DNA from: Platycarya strobilacea
Taxonomy: Eukaryota; Streptophyta; Magnoliopsida; Fagales; Juglandaceae
DNA length: 64,000 nt
Direction: 5' to 3'
Assembly (NCBI GenBank): GCA_036898215.1
Contig: CM072546.1
Span: forward strand, 4,774,001 to 4,838,000
The notes below the pieces were generated by a model that searched no databases, was not told where the DNA came from, and was given only the letters and a program-made list of their open reading frames with translations. A program made the translations under genes and the position numbers. Positions 13,288 through 25,232 of this stretch are shown piece by piece; positions within the stretch are counted from its first letter, which is position 1; every line of letters begins with the position of its first letter.

Positions 13288-14769
13288 GGCTAGTTATTAG
13301 GGGATAGATCATGAGCATGCTTGATAATAATCCTAGTTTAATGAGGTTTGATGGGTATGCTGTGTGCATAAGGTGGCAATGCACGTGCTATACTGACCAT
13401 GCATACACAAAAGATCAGAGGGGGGACGTCTTAGAAAAAAAAAAAAAAGACGCATACGTACGTACCCGTAAAGATTATAAGGTATCCCTTGTTGGATGGC
13501 ATAATGAGGGAAGGTTGCTGCTGAAGGAAAAGCTGTTCCCACTCCACCTCCTAACCCTGTCTGAAAAGAGCCCATTACCCTAAAGTTTCTGCCTGTTCCT
13601 CCTGTCCAATTCATTGCACATTTATTAATTTTACAGCTAATTAGTACATAATTCGATTCTTTTTTAAAGCTAATATCTTCTATATTGATAACAATAAACC
13701 GGTTGAATGAAATTAATTTATTATAAATCATCCCAAAGAAAGGATAAAAAGTTACTCTATTGAAAACCCATATGCGTATTAAGAAGAAGAAGAAGAAAGA
13801 ACGAACATGCAGCATGATGGAAAACTTATAATAATGTTGGCTTGATAATTGTACATTTCGGCTTGAGAAAAATATCCTACTGATGAACATGTAATACGTG
13901 AGTGTGAAGAAAGTGGGTTTTAGGCATGTTGCGAAAGATAATTTCTTAGAAAATCTTATATGGAAGCATCGAATAGAGCCTTTTGCTTTTCCATTTGGAA
14001 GAATATTCATGCTGCATTTGACAATGGATAAGACAAGTAAAATGGAAGACTTGGTGAAACTTTTTCCAGATCTGATATATCAGATATGAAAACCGATAAC
14101 CCCGGCCCGTATAATGTTAAATAATTACTAGAAGAAAAAACCAGAGAGAAGAAAAAAGAAATTAAGGTATATCCATATTGTATACACCCACAAATATATA
14201 CCATTCTTTGGTGTTGACGGTTTGGATCTCTGGACACCCAAAGAAGCAAGATTGCAGTTAGCCCTTCTCCCATCTATGACAGGAGAAGCATCGACACAGG
14301 CTCTCATGGCGGCTTCAGGTTCCCGAAAAGTTACCTGAGATTGATAAAAATAATAATTCACCATCACATGCAAGAATCTGTTTTTTTACAACTAATCTCC
14401 ATTACAAGATAATGGTAAAATAATAATAATAATAATTAACCACATATTTTCTTGTGTCTCGATCGATTATTTCAAGATCTAGCAATCACAAAGAGGAAAC
14501 AGATATATACTTACATGGAGGAATGAGCTAAGTTCCTCAATATATGTACCGGAAAGTAAAAAAAGATGACAAAAGAAGAAGCATACAAATCCATAGCCCT
14601 TGGATCGTCCAGTGGCCTTGTCAGTGATGACAACAGCTTCCAAGATCTCCCCAAACTGTTCAAAGTATTTCTTCATGGTCTCCTTCTGGGTTTCCCAAGC
14701 CAAACCTCCAACGAACACCTTGGTGTAAGTGGTATCCCCGAACTGCCCTGCCAAATTAGCCGGAGTCAT
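10756..14769 (-). CDS. RRM RNA-binding protein, ARP1/RBM24-like
   Basis: Six coding exons on the minus strand: 14769-14587, 14334-14202, 13601-13466, 12870-12834, 11609-11315, 10781-10756. All have GT-AG junctions and consistent phase, giving 269 residues. One RRM lies at about residues 16-94, with RNP2 'KVFVGGLA' (17-24) and RNP1 'KGYGFVTF' (57-64). The C-terminal half is rich in Gly, Tyr, Ser, Ala and Pro, as in plant ARP1-like single-RRM proteins. The last coding exon is only 26 nt and gives 'VCFAVPQA'-stop, an ending I recall in homologues. Without splicing the fifth exon would read into its intron and stop near 11271. The ATG at 14769 starts the conserved family N-terminus. Likely role: nuclear or cytoplasmic mRNA binding, abscisic-acid related in Arabidopsis ARP1. 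The exact orthologue is unsure. Confidence 0.92.
13244..13283. repeat. (GA)n microsatellite in intron 3 of the RRM gene
   Basis: An uninterrupted run of about 20 GA units on the plus strand (CT on the sense strand). It lies between the 37-nt exon (12834-12870) and the exon at 13466-13601. Confidence 0.95.
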
Positions 14770-15057
14770 CTTTTCTAGCTCGATCGCTTACTTCTCGAAA
14801 CTGAAGTACTTGTGTCTCTTCCTGTTCTTCCACTTCCTCGATCTTTCACCCTCCAAACTCAGCTAAAACTTCAGGCACTGGTATATATATGTGTAAAGTG
14901 CGTGCGTGCGTGTGTGTTCTTGTGTTAATTAATGAATAAGAACTATGGCTCAAAGATGGGATCTAGATTAGTTAGAAGATGATCAGAAAGACCCACAAAA
15001 CCTAGACGGATCTTCTGAAGATTTAGAGGTGAATTTCCGGTGCCGGTGATGGTGTTG

Positions 15058-15059
<2 letters not shown>

Positions 15060-15091
<32 letters not shown>
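15060..15091. repeat. (AG)n run in the presumed 5' leader of the RRM gene
   Basis: Sixteen AG units on the plus strand give a CT tract on the sense (minus) strand, about 290 nt upstream of the start codon and about 90 nt downstream of the candidate TATA box. Pyrimidine tracts are common in plant 5' leaders. Confidence 0.85.
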
Positions 15092-15096
<5 letters not shown>

Positions 15097-15178
15097 GCAA
15101 TTAGGTCAGAGAGAAATGGGAGGGAAGAGAAAGCAAAAGTTAGAAAAAGAGGAAAGGCCCTCTCATTATACGGATATG

Positions 15179-15189
15179 AATTATATACA
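15179..15189 (-). promoter_or_regulatory. Candidate TATA box of the RRM gene
   Basis: The minus strand reads 'tgtatataattc' here. It would place transcription start near 15150 and give a leader of about 380 nt that includes the CT tract. No competing TATA-like element of equal quality lies closer to the gene. Confidence 0.5.
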
Positions 15190-15225
15190 CAGCAGCCCCC
15201 ACTATTTTCTGTTAAAAATGACTTT

Positions 15226-15316
15226 CACGCGCCATTATAACGTGTGCTCCCTACGTGAACATGATTGACCTACCTTATTTGATAAAGTGTAAACAGACAC
15301 GCGTAAACAGACACGC
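15226..15316 (-). promoter_or_regulatory. ABRE / CE3-like (CGCG) cluster upstream of the RRM gene
   Basis: Upstream of the TATA box are two ACGTG cores (15240-15244 and 15253-15257 on the plus strand) and three CGCG motifs (about 15228, 15300, 15314). A 14-bp direct repeat, gtaaacagacacgc, occupies 15289-15302 and 15303-15316. On the sense strand this repeat reads 'gcgtgtctgtttac', and one copy gives ACGCGTGTC, the core I recall for coupling element 3 of ABA-responsive promoters. CGCG boxes can also bind CAMTA factors. Function is inferred from motifs only. Confidence 0.45.
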
Positions 15317-15747
15317 GCAATGATGAGCGTGGGAGTGGATTTTGTAGTATTATTATGTCCCTCATAGCTGTACTTTTGGTTATTTTAAGGGGTATCCTAC
15401 ATGACTAATTAGCCCCTGACCATTCCTGACAACTACGTAACTTACCATATGAAACATCGACACTCAAAACTAGTAGGGTAGTGGCAGAAACGGAACGGGA
15501 AATTGTGGCAACAGAGGGAATGTAATGGGGGGAGAACAAATCAAATCCCGGGGAAGTCAACGGTCAACCGCCCAATTGCAACTGTTTGAAAGGCGGTGAT
15601 TCAGTGGATCTCTATTTATAAGAATTGTTTAGAGTCGTATTTGTCGCTCGGCATGGCCCTGTGGCCATTGATTGTGTTGGGGACCATGTATGTATATATC
15701 GTTTTATAAGCTGTCTCTACAGTTTAATATATAACGCTCGAATAATG

Positions 15748-15879
15748 TGATTATAAGAAAAATGAATATTTATAATTAATTAAATTATAATGATCAACAT
15801 GATTATTTATGATGAATATAGTATTATTTTTATTATAAATAATCATATTAGCCGTTGTAATTAATTGATTTTTGTAGTG
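15748..15879. mobile_element. CACTA-like MITE relic
   Basis: The right end reads 'gatttttgtagtg', the reverse of a CACTACAAAAA terminus. The left end 'tgattataagaaaaatgaat' looks like a decayed 'cactacaagaaaaatgaa', as seen intact at 42753. The interior is AT-rich, non-coding, and partly self-complementary (aataatcat / gattatt). No clear target duplication. Confidence 0.4.
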
Positions 15880-18800
15880 CGTATATATTAATAATACTAT
15901 CTTTTAATTTTCTACAAAGTTCAAAGTTATTTTAATATGACTGTATCTTCATCAATATAACTATGTAAGTTTTAATCTATAAGACTATATATATATAAAT
16001 ATACTTTTGTCCCTTATTTAGAGTGACGAAATTAAGAGATAGAGAGATCATGTCATACTATATATCTATTCACCACAGATGATCGATATGCAGTCCTATT
16101 AGAGAAATAAAAAAATATTATATGTTGAAAATAGAAAATTATGAAAATGTATGTATTTAACTACAACATATAATTAAGCCATGTGCCAAAATGAGATTAC
16201 AGATGTCTTATCATGACAAGTTGGTCAAAAGAAAAAGAGTTAGTTCATTTACTTCGTAGGAATATACAAGTACTAGAACTTTCGGCTACATAAGATCTTA
16301 GACGATGGCCGTCGACTCAAGAACTTGCTCGACAGAACTCTTGCCTTAGTTTTAACACTACGCAGGAACGACCCACTCGCGAAAACAGCTTCGTCTCCAA
16401 AGGTTTTTTAAACCTCCTTGCCTTAAAGCTCTGTTTCTCATCCACCATTTACTTCCCTCTTATTCTTCTGGTTACTGTGGTTTATATAAAAGCGTTGGTA
16501 ATTTTTCAAATATTTTGAATTCGATGGCTTGTTTTGCAGATATACAAGAGTCAAAAGACCTAAGATCATCACGCACCATATGGTCCATACCACCATTTCT
16601 CTTGTCTGTCAATTGTGTGGTCGTTTGGCAGTTTTTGTCAATCAAAGGGGTACGCAATCCTAATGCCTAGGATTCGTTTTTGAACACGCATTGTTTCTGG
16701 TAGATTCTCCTCACCAGTGGTCTCACTGGTTGGCTCAAATTGGATTCAGAGACTTCATAACTCTAGTGACCTACCGTGGTTCACTTAGTGTAGCGCGTAA
16801 TGTACACACATTACCACAGAAGCCTGCTTCTTTTTAGTTGCTGTATAATGTAGTTTGATTTGATTATGTTTTCTTATTGTTTGTATGTATAGAGAAAATT
16901 ATAAAAAGAATAAATAGTGTCTTGGACTTATGTCCGTGGAATCGTAGTTCTCTCATCCTTTAGAAGATGAGAATGTAGTTCACTACGTTTCTGACAATAT
17001 TTAGTCTCGCAAACTCTTTATCTGTAGAGAATTAGAAACTGAGTCCCATTTGTAACTATTTGATTTGTAGACTGAGATTTTCTCAATCATTAGTCACATT
17101 GTAAACTTTGTTTCTTTGGATTTCAATGAAATAAACCTATTTCTTCAAAAAGATAAAAAAGAACTTGCTCGATATGATAATGTAAATCAACTTAATCGCA
17201 TGAAACAACAAAAAAAAAGGTTATTTAACAGGTGTTTTAATTTTGAGAAATATTATTTATACACGGTTTGTTATCTTTTGCATACATGTCATATATAAAT
17301 ATTATTTTTACGCATATTTTAATCTAACTATTTGTATTTTTTATTTTTGTTTATATCTTAATATATCTTTTATTTTGGTATTTTTTTAATTATTTCGATT
17401 AATGTGACATTTTTGCTACGTCATCAATTCTATAAAAGATACACAAAATTGTGTATCTCTAACATTGCTCTTTAATTTCCTTCTATTGATCAAAATATAC
17501 GTAGTACATCGTGTACGTTAATAATATTTAGTTCCAGGAAAAAACAACAATCTCCATTTGAGAAAACACAAAACAGAACATTTATTTTGTGAAACTACTG
17601 CAAAATTTTGGCAGTAGCTTAAACAAAGTAATTACTATATTGTATTAACTTGATCACCAATTAAGTAGTAGACATTACTACTATATGTTAGAGCGCTGGG
17701 GACCGGGTGTCAATTAATTTATCAAACAACAGTTACAACAAACATGATATATAGCTAGGACATTATTATTCATGTCCTGTCATATATAATATGCCTATAA
17801 ATAGGCATGCAATATTGTTGTGGTTGTGAAACAACAACTTAATAATTAAGTTAGTTGAAACCCACATTTATTATTCATAATTAAGCTTACAATTATGATT
17901 AATATGATGTATGGTCCTGACCATCTTATCTATTGGATAATAATATTGTCACATCGATAACAACTTTATAACTACATGATATAAATTATAATAACCTAAG
18001 TGGGAACGATATATTCGAGATTCGAGAACATGATCTCTACCTCCGCCACACGTACGTACCTACATTTCATCCTATTCATCAGTTTGAGGGTAATTTGCTA
18101 TTTGATTCGATCGTGCAGCTTGTCTTTCTGTGGGTAGCCGCAGCTTGTCTTTCGGTGGGCAGCTTGTCCTATATATATCCAAGGGCCGGGCATGAGCATT
18201 CATGATCAAGAACATATAACATCTTGTACAAAAAAAAAAAAAAAATCGCGATTTCCGTAATAAATTATGAAAAATATTTTAATTATACAAAAATTATATA
18301 AAATTAAATTTACAAATTTTTATTAAATTTATATTATAATAAAAATAATTTTATAATTTAACATATTATATTAAATCACATCATCATAAATTTGTAAATT
18401 TTATTTTATATAATTTTGTTATGACTATACCAAATTACCGAATAAATTATTATTATTATTCACTTTGTAGGCAGGAAATGGTTCTGGTAAAGATTCAGAA
18501 AAATGATCTAAAACGACATTCAACCGGCCTACACTTTATTATTTAAAAAACTTTATTCTTAATTTGTCTGTTACCGGCCTTTTATTTTTCTTTTATCGAT
18601 CTGTCGAAATGAGCAACTGCCCACCTAAATTGACGCAAAATTTTTAAAATTCAAACCTACGCAATCAAATTAAAACTTTTATTTTTTTTTAACAAGCTTT
18701 TGCTGCTTAATTATATATTGTCCGTACGTTGTCATGATGGATAGACTTGAGTGGTTTGTAGGCATGCATAACCAACTAACCCTAGCCATCAAATGAGAAT

Positions 18801-20190
18801 CCGAAATAAAAGTAGGGATTAATCGTTTGAATTAGGAATACTTTTATTTTTCTTTAATTAATTTCTAGATAAGTAAATTAATAGCAAGGCCAGGGTTGAT
18901 CGAGGCCCTGGGGGTGCAAGGCTATTTAATTTGCAACGTTAATAGAAAATGTTTGAAGTAGAAGAGATGGATTGTGATATTGAGCGTAGGAGTACATTTA
19001 TAATACACTAATGCATGTACTGACAATTAGTCCCCATGCATTAATTGGAGGGCCCAAAAACTAGGTCCTTATAAAAGTACTTAATTATGAATTTTGTGAG
19101 CTGGGTAATTCACCATTTTATTTAATAATTATCACAATGATATATATATATATATATATATATTTGAAAATTGCAATATATATATGTTAGACAGTTAGTA
19201 GTTGATCATGTATTCTACACAGTCTGGTTTATTTTTTGAGTTCATCTTAAATCAGTCTATCTCATTTTTTTAATTATTATAATTTTATCAAATTTTTATA
19301 TAAAATAAAATAAAAAATTTATTTTTTTTAATTTAAATTTTAAAATAAAAATAATATCAAATTTTTTTAATAATATTTTATTTAATTTTCAATTTCTATC
19401 TTTAACTCAGCTCAAAAAAAAAAAATCAGGCTTAAGTCTAACTAAAGTTAGAACTTAGACGCATGCCATGTTTTTTCAAAATCGGTTCGCCCTGGTCGAT
19501 CCATTATTTCTAGGCCGAACTCCAGAATTTTCATTTGCGGCTTTCTTCTACAAGCTGACATGGACCATTTTAATATTATGCACCAAAGGGCCAAAGTACA
19601 TCTTCTCTCTCTGATTTTTTTTTTCTTTCTTTTGCATTTGCGGCGTTTTCCTTTGACCGGCCACCGGCCATTTACAATTACCTCGTGATCAGAATTCTGC
19701 CAGTACTCCCTTCCACCTTTTGATAGAAATTTCGGGGTGATTGCTAAGTTCGGTCGCTCACCAGATTTTTCTCAAAGTATTGTGAAGTATTTTTAAAATA
19801 TTTTATTATTTTATTATTAATATATATTTTTATTAGTTTTATTATTTTTTATTAAGTCATTATTTTTATTATTATCTAATATTTTATTATTACTTATTTA
19901 TTGTTTTTTATTATTATTTATAAAATATTTGAGATCACCTTATTCAAACACAACCTAATTAATCACAGGACTTTTGCCTTGTTGTACAGTAAAAATGATC
20001 ACATAGTTTGCTTACGAATCTGCACTATATTAATTGTACGTACTGTGCCTTATGTGTGTACTCATGTATATGTTATATATATAAATATAACATATATATT
20101 ATATATATTCCGTCCTCTCTGTACCACTTTGGTAGCATCATGTGGCGAATGCATGCAAAAGAATATTTATTGTCTGTCATGTCCCAAGCT
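15880..20190. other. Large AT-rich intergenic region, no gene recognised
   Basis: No open frame here has family similarity. Notable sequence: an 18-bp palindrome containing a TATA-box-like core at 17791-17808, an A-run at 18230-18245, and an (AT)n microsatellite at about 19140-19164. The stretch 19260-19400 is very AT-rich low-complexity DNA. Confidence 0.5.
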
Positions 20191-20340
20191 GATCATCATG
20201 ATGATACATCTATCATACTGCCGGCCGGTGGTTGCATGTTGTTTTTCTTTCAATTATGTATTGGATCATAATTTACATCAATACATTGAGAAAAAACATG
20301 TGCAATATATCTGGACTCATCGAACACATGAATATATATC
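20191..20340. repeat. 150-bp tandem duplication, intact copy
   Basis: This 150-bp unit is followed directly by a second copy that starts at 20341. The copia element split that copy, so it continues at 25005 and ends near 25113. By eye the two copies differ by about seven substitutions and one 3-bp indel. The unit contains ccggccggtggttgc, the insertion site. Confidence 0.85.
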
Positions 20341-20382
20341 GATCATGATGATACATCTATCATTCCGCCGGCCGGTGGTTGC

Positions 20383-20603
20383 TGTAAGATAGGCAGAGGA
20401 TATAAAAAAAAAAAAATAATAATAATTACAAAACATGAGAGAAAAGTAAAAACTAATTTCCCTATAATAGTTTTTAAAAATTGTGATTGTCTGCTCTTTG
20501 TACAATAGATGAATCTTACTTTGGGTTGGTTTCGACATCATTGGTGTTTTGTATATCTGTCTTCTATTTATGAAAATGCTCAATAGGATCAATAATTCTT
20601 ATA
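20383..20603 (-). repeat. Copia 3' LTR (internally deleted)
   Basis: Begins tgtaagataggcagagga on the plus strand and ends aattcttata, as does the other LTR. It is 55 bp shorter because a segment near its left end (about 20401-20420) is replaced by an A-rich run. Over about 178 alignable positions I count roughly 21 substitutions against 24729-25004. Confidence 0.9.
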
Positions 20604-20619
20604 TGCCCCTCGAGTCCAA

Positions 20620-23600
20620 TGGAGTCTCAACCGCAGTGAGACTCGATCTAAAAAGGAGAAATTTATCTAAAATAAGTGGTTTTTTCAAGACATCTGCGAT
20701 TTGGTCTTTTGAGTTACAAAATTGAACCTGAAGTGTGCCAGCTGTAGTTTAATCTCTGATGAAGTGGGAATCGAGATCCATGTGCTTCGTCTTGGAGTGG
20801 TAAACTGGGTTTGCCAATAGAAAAGTTACCCCTATATTATCGCACAAAATAGTTGGTACTTTGCGTAGTGGAATCCCAAGTCACGAAAAACATTTTGAAG
20901 CAATATGACTTCAACAACAGATGAAGTTAGAGAGTTGTACTCAGCTTCTGTGGAAGACCTGGCAATTGTTCGTTGTTTCTTCGAGCTCCAAAAAATTAGA
21001 TGATTACCAAGATAAACGCAGAATCCTCTTGTTGATTTGCGGTCATATGGGCAGCTTCCCCCATCGGCATTGGAATAAGCTTAAAGGGTGAGATGAGCTT
21101 ACTTTTTAAAGAGAAGACCATGGTTGATCGTGCCCTTTAAATACTGAAGGACCCTCTTAACAATAGTCTAATAAGAGTCTTTTCGGATTATGCATAAATT
21201 GACATATCTTATTCACTGAGAAAGCTATGTCTAGCTTGGTGAGTGATAAGTATTGTAAACCACCTACGATGCTCCTATATAGTGTGGGGTCCCCAAAATT
21301 TGGTGAATCAAATTAGATAATTTCAATGATGCAGTCATTGGGAAGGAAATGGTTTTTGCATTAATCACCTTGTTGCGAAGCAAGAGGGAGTGAATGTATT
21401 TCCTTTGTGATATGAGCAGTCCGGACGAGGTATAGTCCACCTCAATATCAAGGAAATAAGTTAATTTGCCCAAGTATTTAATGGGAAATACATAGCTGAG
21501 ATCTTGTAAAAGAATATCAATTACGGTAGGCCTAGAAGCTGTGATGACTATGTCATCAACATGCACCAGTAGATACATACGAAGATCACCATGTATTAGG
21601 ATGAACAATGAGAGATATGCTCGAGAAGCAAGAAAGCCATATCCAATAAGCCATGAATTTAGTTAAGCGAACCACGCTTTTAGAACTTGTTTGAGGCCAT
21701 AAATAATCTTGTAAAGTTTGCAAACATGGGTGGGTTTGAGAGGATCCACAAAACCCTGTGGTTGCTACATATAAACATTATTAGTTAATGAACTATGTAA
21801 AAAGGCATTCTGGATATCAATTTGGCGCAAAGGTCATGATTGAATGATTGCAATGGATAAAATGAGTCTGATAGTAGAAGGCTTAACTATAGGGCTAAAG
21901 GTCTCATTGTAATCCAGCCCGTGCATTTAGTGGTAGTCTTTTGCTATCAGACGTACTTTCCTTCATTGGAATGAACCATATGCATTGGTTTTAGTTTGAA
22001 AAACCCAGCGGCACTCCAAGACATTGATGCCAGGAATAAATGGAACAAGAGTCCATGTTTGGGTTTGTTGAAGAGCCTAAAATTCTTGAGACATAGCATG
22101 CTCTCACTCATCGTATTTGGCGGCCATAGAGTAATTGGATGACTTGTCTAGAACAGTGATCATGGTAGTGAAATATGAATGCGAGGGATAAGAAATTGTC
22201 CCATCCCAAAATTGTCTTGGCCAAGAAGAGTTTGTCTGTGCACGAGTAATTATAGGAGATCATGGGGGTATGGGATTTTCAGAGGATAAATAAGAGAGGT
22301 TAGAGATGGAAGGTGAAGGGCTTAGTGGATTGGAGGAGGATAAGAAGTTAAGTGTTCGTGGGCTTGAGGAGTTGGACGTAGAACATTGAGAATGTGTGTT
22401 TGACGAAGGGAGGGGATGGATTGTGGATGGGCTTGGGCCAAATCCAAGGATTGAGGGTTGGATTATGGGTAATGAGACAGTTTCGATGTGAAGAGGAGAA
22501 AGAGTGGATGGGGGTCGTGAGTTTGAGAAAGGGAGTAGAGTTTCATTGAAGAGAACGTCTTTTGATATGTACATACGATTGTGAGTGATGTCTAAGCATT
22601 TGTACCCCTTATGTGAGGAACTGTAGCCGAGAAAGACACAATGAACAGAGCAATAATTGATTTTGTTTTTCAAATATGGCTTAATGTTAGGCCAACATTG
22701 ACAACTGAATTTTTTTAAGAATTTGTAATCTGGATTCGTTTTGTAAATCCGAGAGTGAGGAGTTTGATTGTTGATGACTGATGAGGGAAGAATTTTAATT
22801 AAATAAATTGCGCATTCGAAGGCATCGGCCCAATAAAAAAAGGGAAGGGAAGAATGAGCTAAAAGAGCTAAACTGGTCTCCACTATATGCCCGTGTTTTC
22901 TTTCAACTAAGCTATTTTATTGATGTGTATGGAGACATGAAAAATGATGTGTAATACCCATTTTATAACAAAGTTGAGTTATCGATTTAAATTGTCCACC
23001 ACTATCAGTTTGAAGATTAAGCAATTTAACATTGAATAATCGCTCAACATAAGGTAAAAATGTGGTAAATATAGCAATAACATCCGATTTCTGCTTTAAG
23101 GGAAAAACTAAGTATAACTAGTATAAGAGTCAACTAAAGACAAATGATACCTATGGCTCAATCTTGAAATATAAGGAGATGACCCTCATAAGTCAGCACA
23201 AACTAATTCTAAGGGCCGAGTATTCTGAGCCCCTTATTAAAAAAAGGAAGTTGGTGATGTTTTGCAAGAGGGCACTCTGGAAAGAAGAAAGCGGAAGCAA
23301 TGGGTGATTTCGACAAACAGTTAGTGTGCAGTATCTTAGAGATGATTGCAAGAGATGGATAACCGAGCCTTCGATGCCAATGTTCTATAGTGGTGCATTT
23401 GCCAATATGTGTGGAAGGAGATGAAGTTGGTGACAGTTTGTTTGGGAAGATATATAGGCCATTATGAGTGCGTTTATCCTTCACAAAAAAGTGGGAAGAC
23501 TGAAACTCAAAGAAACATGAATTGTTAATGCATAATTGAAGTACTGAAATAAGATTTTTAGTAATGGTGGGAACATGAAGTAATTTTCAAAGCGTGAAGG

Positions 23601-24600
23601 ATAAAGAAGAAGAACTAGAAGAAAGGTGAGATTCAGCACCATCTCTGACGTGTAATGTGTCATCACCATGATACTGTTCAGAGGATATATTTAGTTTACT
23701 CAGATAATTTGTAATGTGATGTGTCGCAGTTGAGTCCAGGTACCAAGTTGAATTAGAGAAAGAAGATGGAGCCGTGTAATTTGATGAAAAGGAATTTGGA
23801 GGATCCAGTTGATAGGAATGATCAAACCTATAGCGACATAAAAGAGCAATATGCCCTGTTTTGTTACAAACAAGACTGGTTGGTCTCTGACTAGTGTAGT
23901 AAGGAGCATGATTCTAAGGGTTGGAAGAGCGTCCTCCTTGTGATGTATTTGGGTGACGACCTCTGCCACGTCCTTGACGTCTACCCCAAGAGGATCCACG
24001 ATGACCACCTGAGGCACTAAAATTTGTAGAAGGCTCGAGAGTGGAGGTAACACTTCGAGTGAGATGTGAGACACAAGTTTCATAAATTAAGAGCATCTGA
24101 TATAACTCATTAGAAGACAGAGGAGCTAGTGACAAATGTAATAAAAGACTTATAAGATGGCTCGAGATCATTGAGTAAGTACGTTACAACCTCTTTGTTT
24201 GTCCGGAAGAGGTGTTCCAGTGGCAGCCAAAAAGTCTACAAGTAATCGAACCTTGCCGAAATAGACTGAAATGCTTTGGTCTCCTTTGGAAGGATTGGTA
24301 AGCTGAAAACGTACCTGAAATTCTTTTGCCTGCGAGTGAGAAGAAAACATTGAGTCTAGCGAGTTCCCTAGTTCTTGAGCAGTTTAGGAAGAGTGAACAT
24401 GCCCAAGAATGGAATCGAAGAGTGATAAAAAAGAATGCTCATAACAGGTTGATCAGTTCAACACCAGACAGTGAAGATAGAATTGACCTTGGTTGTATTT
24501 GCTTCAGTAACGGTAGTAGGTGGTGGAGGCTGAGTACCATTAACATACTTGAAGAGATCTTGACCTCGTAGATAAGTTGAAATTTAGACTTTCCATATGA
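20620..24600 (-). pseudogene. Copia gag-pol remains (Gag, PR, IN, RT, RNase H)
   Basis: Pieces in element order: Gag core about 24350-24168 ('ISVYFGKVRLLVDFLAATG') and a basic Gly/Arg-rich Gag tail to 23914. A zinc knuckle near 23880 has its first Cys replaced by Ser ('SLVCNKTGH'). The protease-like motif is 'WYLDSTATHHIT' near 23740. Pre-integrase 'EHWHRRLGYPS' lies at about 23365, followed by the integrase C-terminal part at 22883-22260 with 'FLGYSSSHKGYKC'. The reverse transcriptase box 'YLLVHVDDIVIT' lies near 21560. The RNase H motif 'STEAEYNSL' lies near 20950. Stops and frame changes separate most pieces, so no functional polyprotein can be made. Confidence 0.9.
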
Positions 24601-24728
24601 GGTAATTATTTGTGGTTAATTTGGTTGAAACAATGTGGGATAAGGAGGAAAGGGTGAAGGAGGAGGAAGAAGAGGAAGGAGTAGTCATAAACAAGGTGAT
24701 GTTAGTCTTTGCCAGCTCTAAATATCAT

Positions 24729-25004
24729 GTAAGATAGGCAGAGGATTTGTGCAATTCAACATGACTTTTGTATTATGTACTAAATGTATTTATATACCGT
24801 ATAAAAGAATAAAAAAGTAACAATTTGTTACAAAACTTGAGAGAAAGTAAAAACTAATTTCTCTATAATAGTTTCAAGAAATTGTGATTGTCTGCTCTTT
24901 GTACAATATATGAATTCTGCTTTGAATTGGTTTCGACAGCATTGGTGTTTCATATGTCTACCTTCTATTTGTGAAAATACTCAACAGGATCACTAATTCT
25001 TATA
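24729..25004 (-). repeat. Copia 5' LTR
   Basis: Full-length 276-bp LTR. In element orientation it starts TATAAGAATT and ends CTTACA. The expected TG start appears mutated to TA, while the CA end is kept. Confidence 0.9.
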
Positions 25005-25113
25005 GTTGCGTGTTGTTTTTCTTTCAATTATGTATTGGATCATAAATTACATCAATACATTAAGAAAAAACATATGCAATATATTTGGACTCATCGAACA
25101 CATGAATATATAT
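25005..25113. repeat. Right part of the interrupted copy of the 150-bp tandem duplication
   Basis: Starts with the target duplication gttgc, then matches 20231-20338 with about five substitutions, ending at 'cacatgaatatatat'. Together with 20341-20382 it rebuilds the second copy of the 150-bp unit. Confidence 0.85.
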
Positions 25114-25115
25114 AT

Positions 25116-25232
25116 ATTATAAGATAAATAGGTATTAATAATTCAATATTTACGATAAAATAAATTATTAACGACTAAAATAAATTATTTATAATTAATA
25201 AATAATCACAAATAAATAATTTTTTTGCTATC
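25116..25232. mobile_element. MITE relic related to the 44021-44157 element
   Basis: 'attataagataaataggtat' and 'cgactaaaataaattattta' parallel the left and middle parts of the CACTA-like MITE at 44021. The termini are decayed and no target duplication was found. Confidence 0.35.

Larger units (their letters stand above)
20383..25004 (-). mobile_element. Degraded Ty1/copia LTR retrotransposon, minus orientation
   Basis: Two LTRs flank a 4.1-kb interior whose coding order on the minus strand is gag, protease, integrase, reverse transcriptase, RNase H, the Ty1/copia order. A 5-bp target duplication, gttgc, lies at 20378-20382 and 25005-25009. Next to the 5' LTR, in element orientation, is 'tgatattttagagc', a decayed version of the initiator-tRNA-Met primer site. 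Before the 3' LTR lies a purine-rich tract (gaggggca, about 20604-20611). All coding parts carry stops or frameshifts. The element is old and inactive. Confidence 0.93.

Noticed and set aside
13333..14010. 225-codon minus-strand frame
   Set aside because: It merely spans exon 3 of the RRM gene plus its two flanking introns. The spliced model explains the conserved part (13466-13601).
21264..24350. Individual copia open frames as separate genes
   Set aside because: All belong to one decayed gag-pol of the minus-strand copia element, separated by stops and frameshifts.
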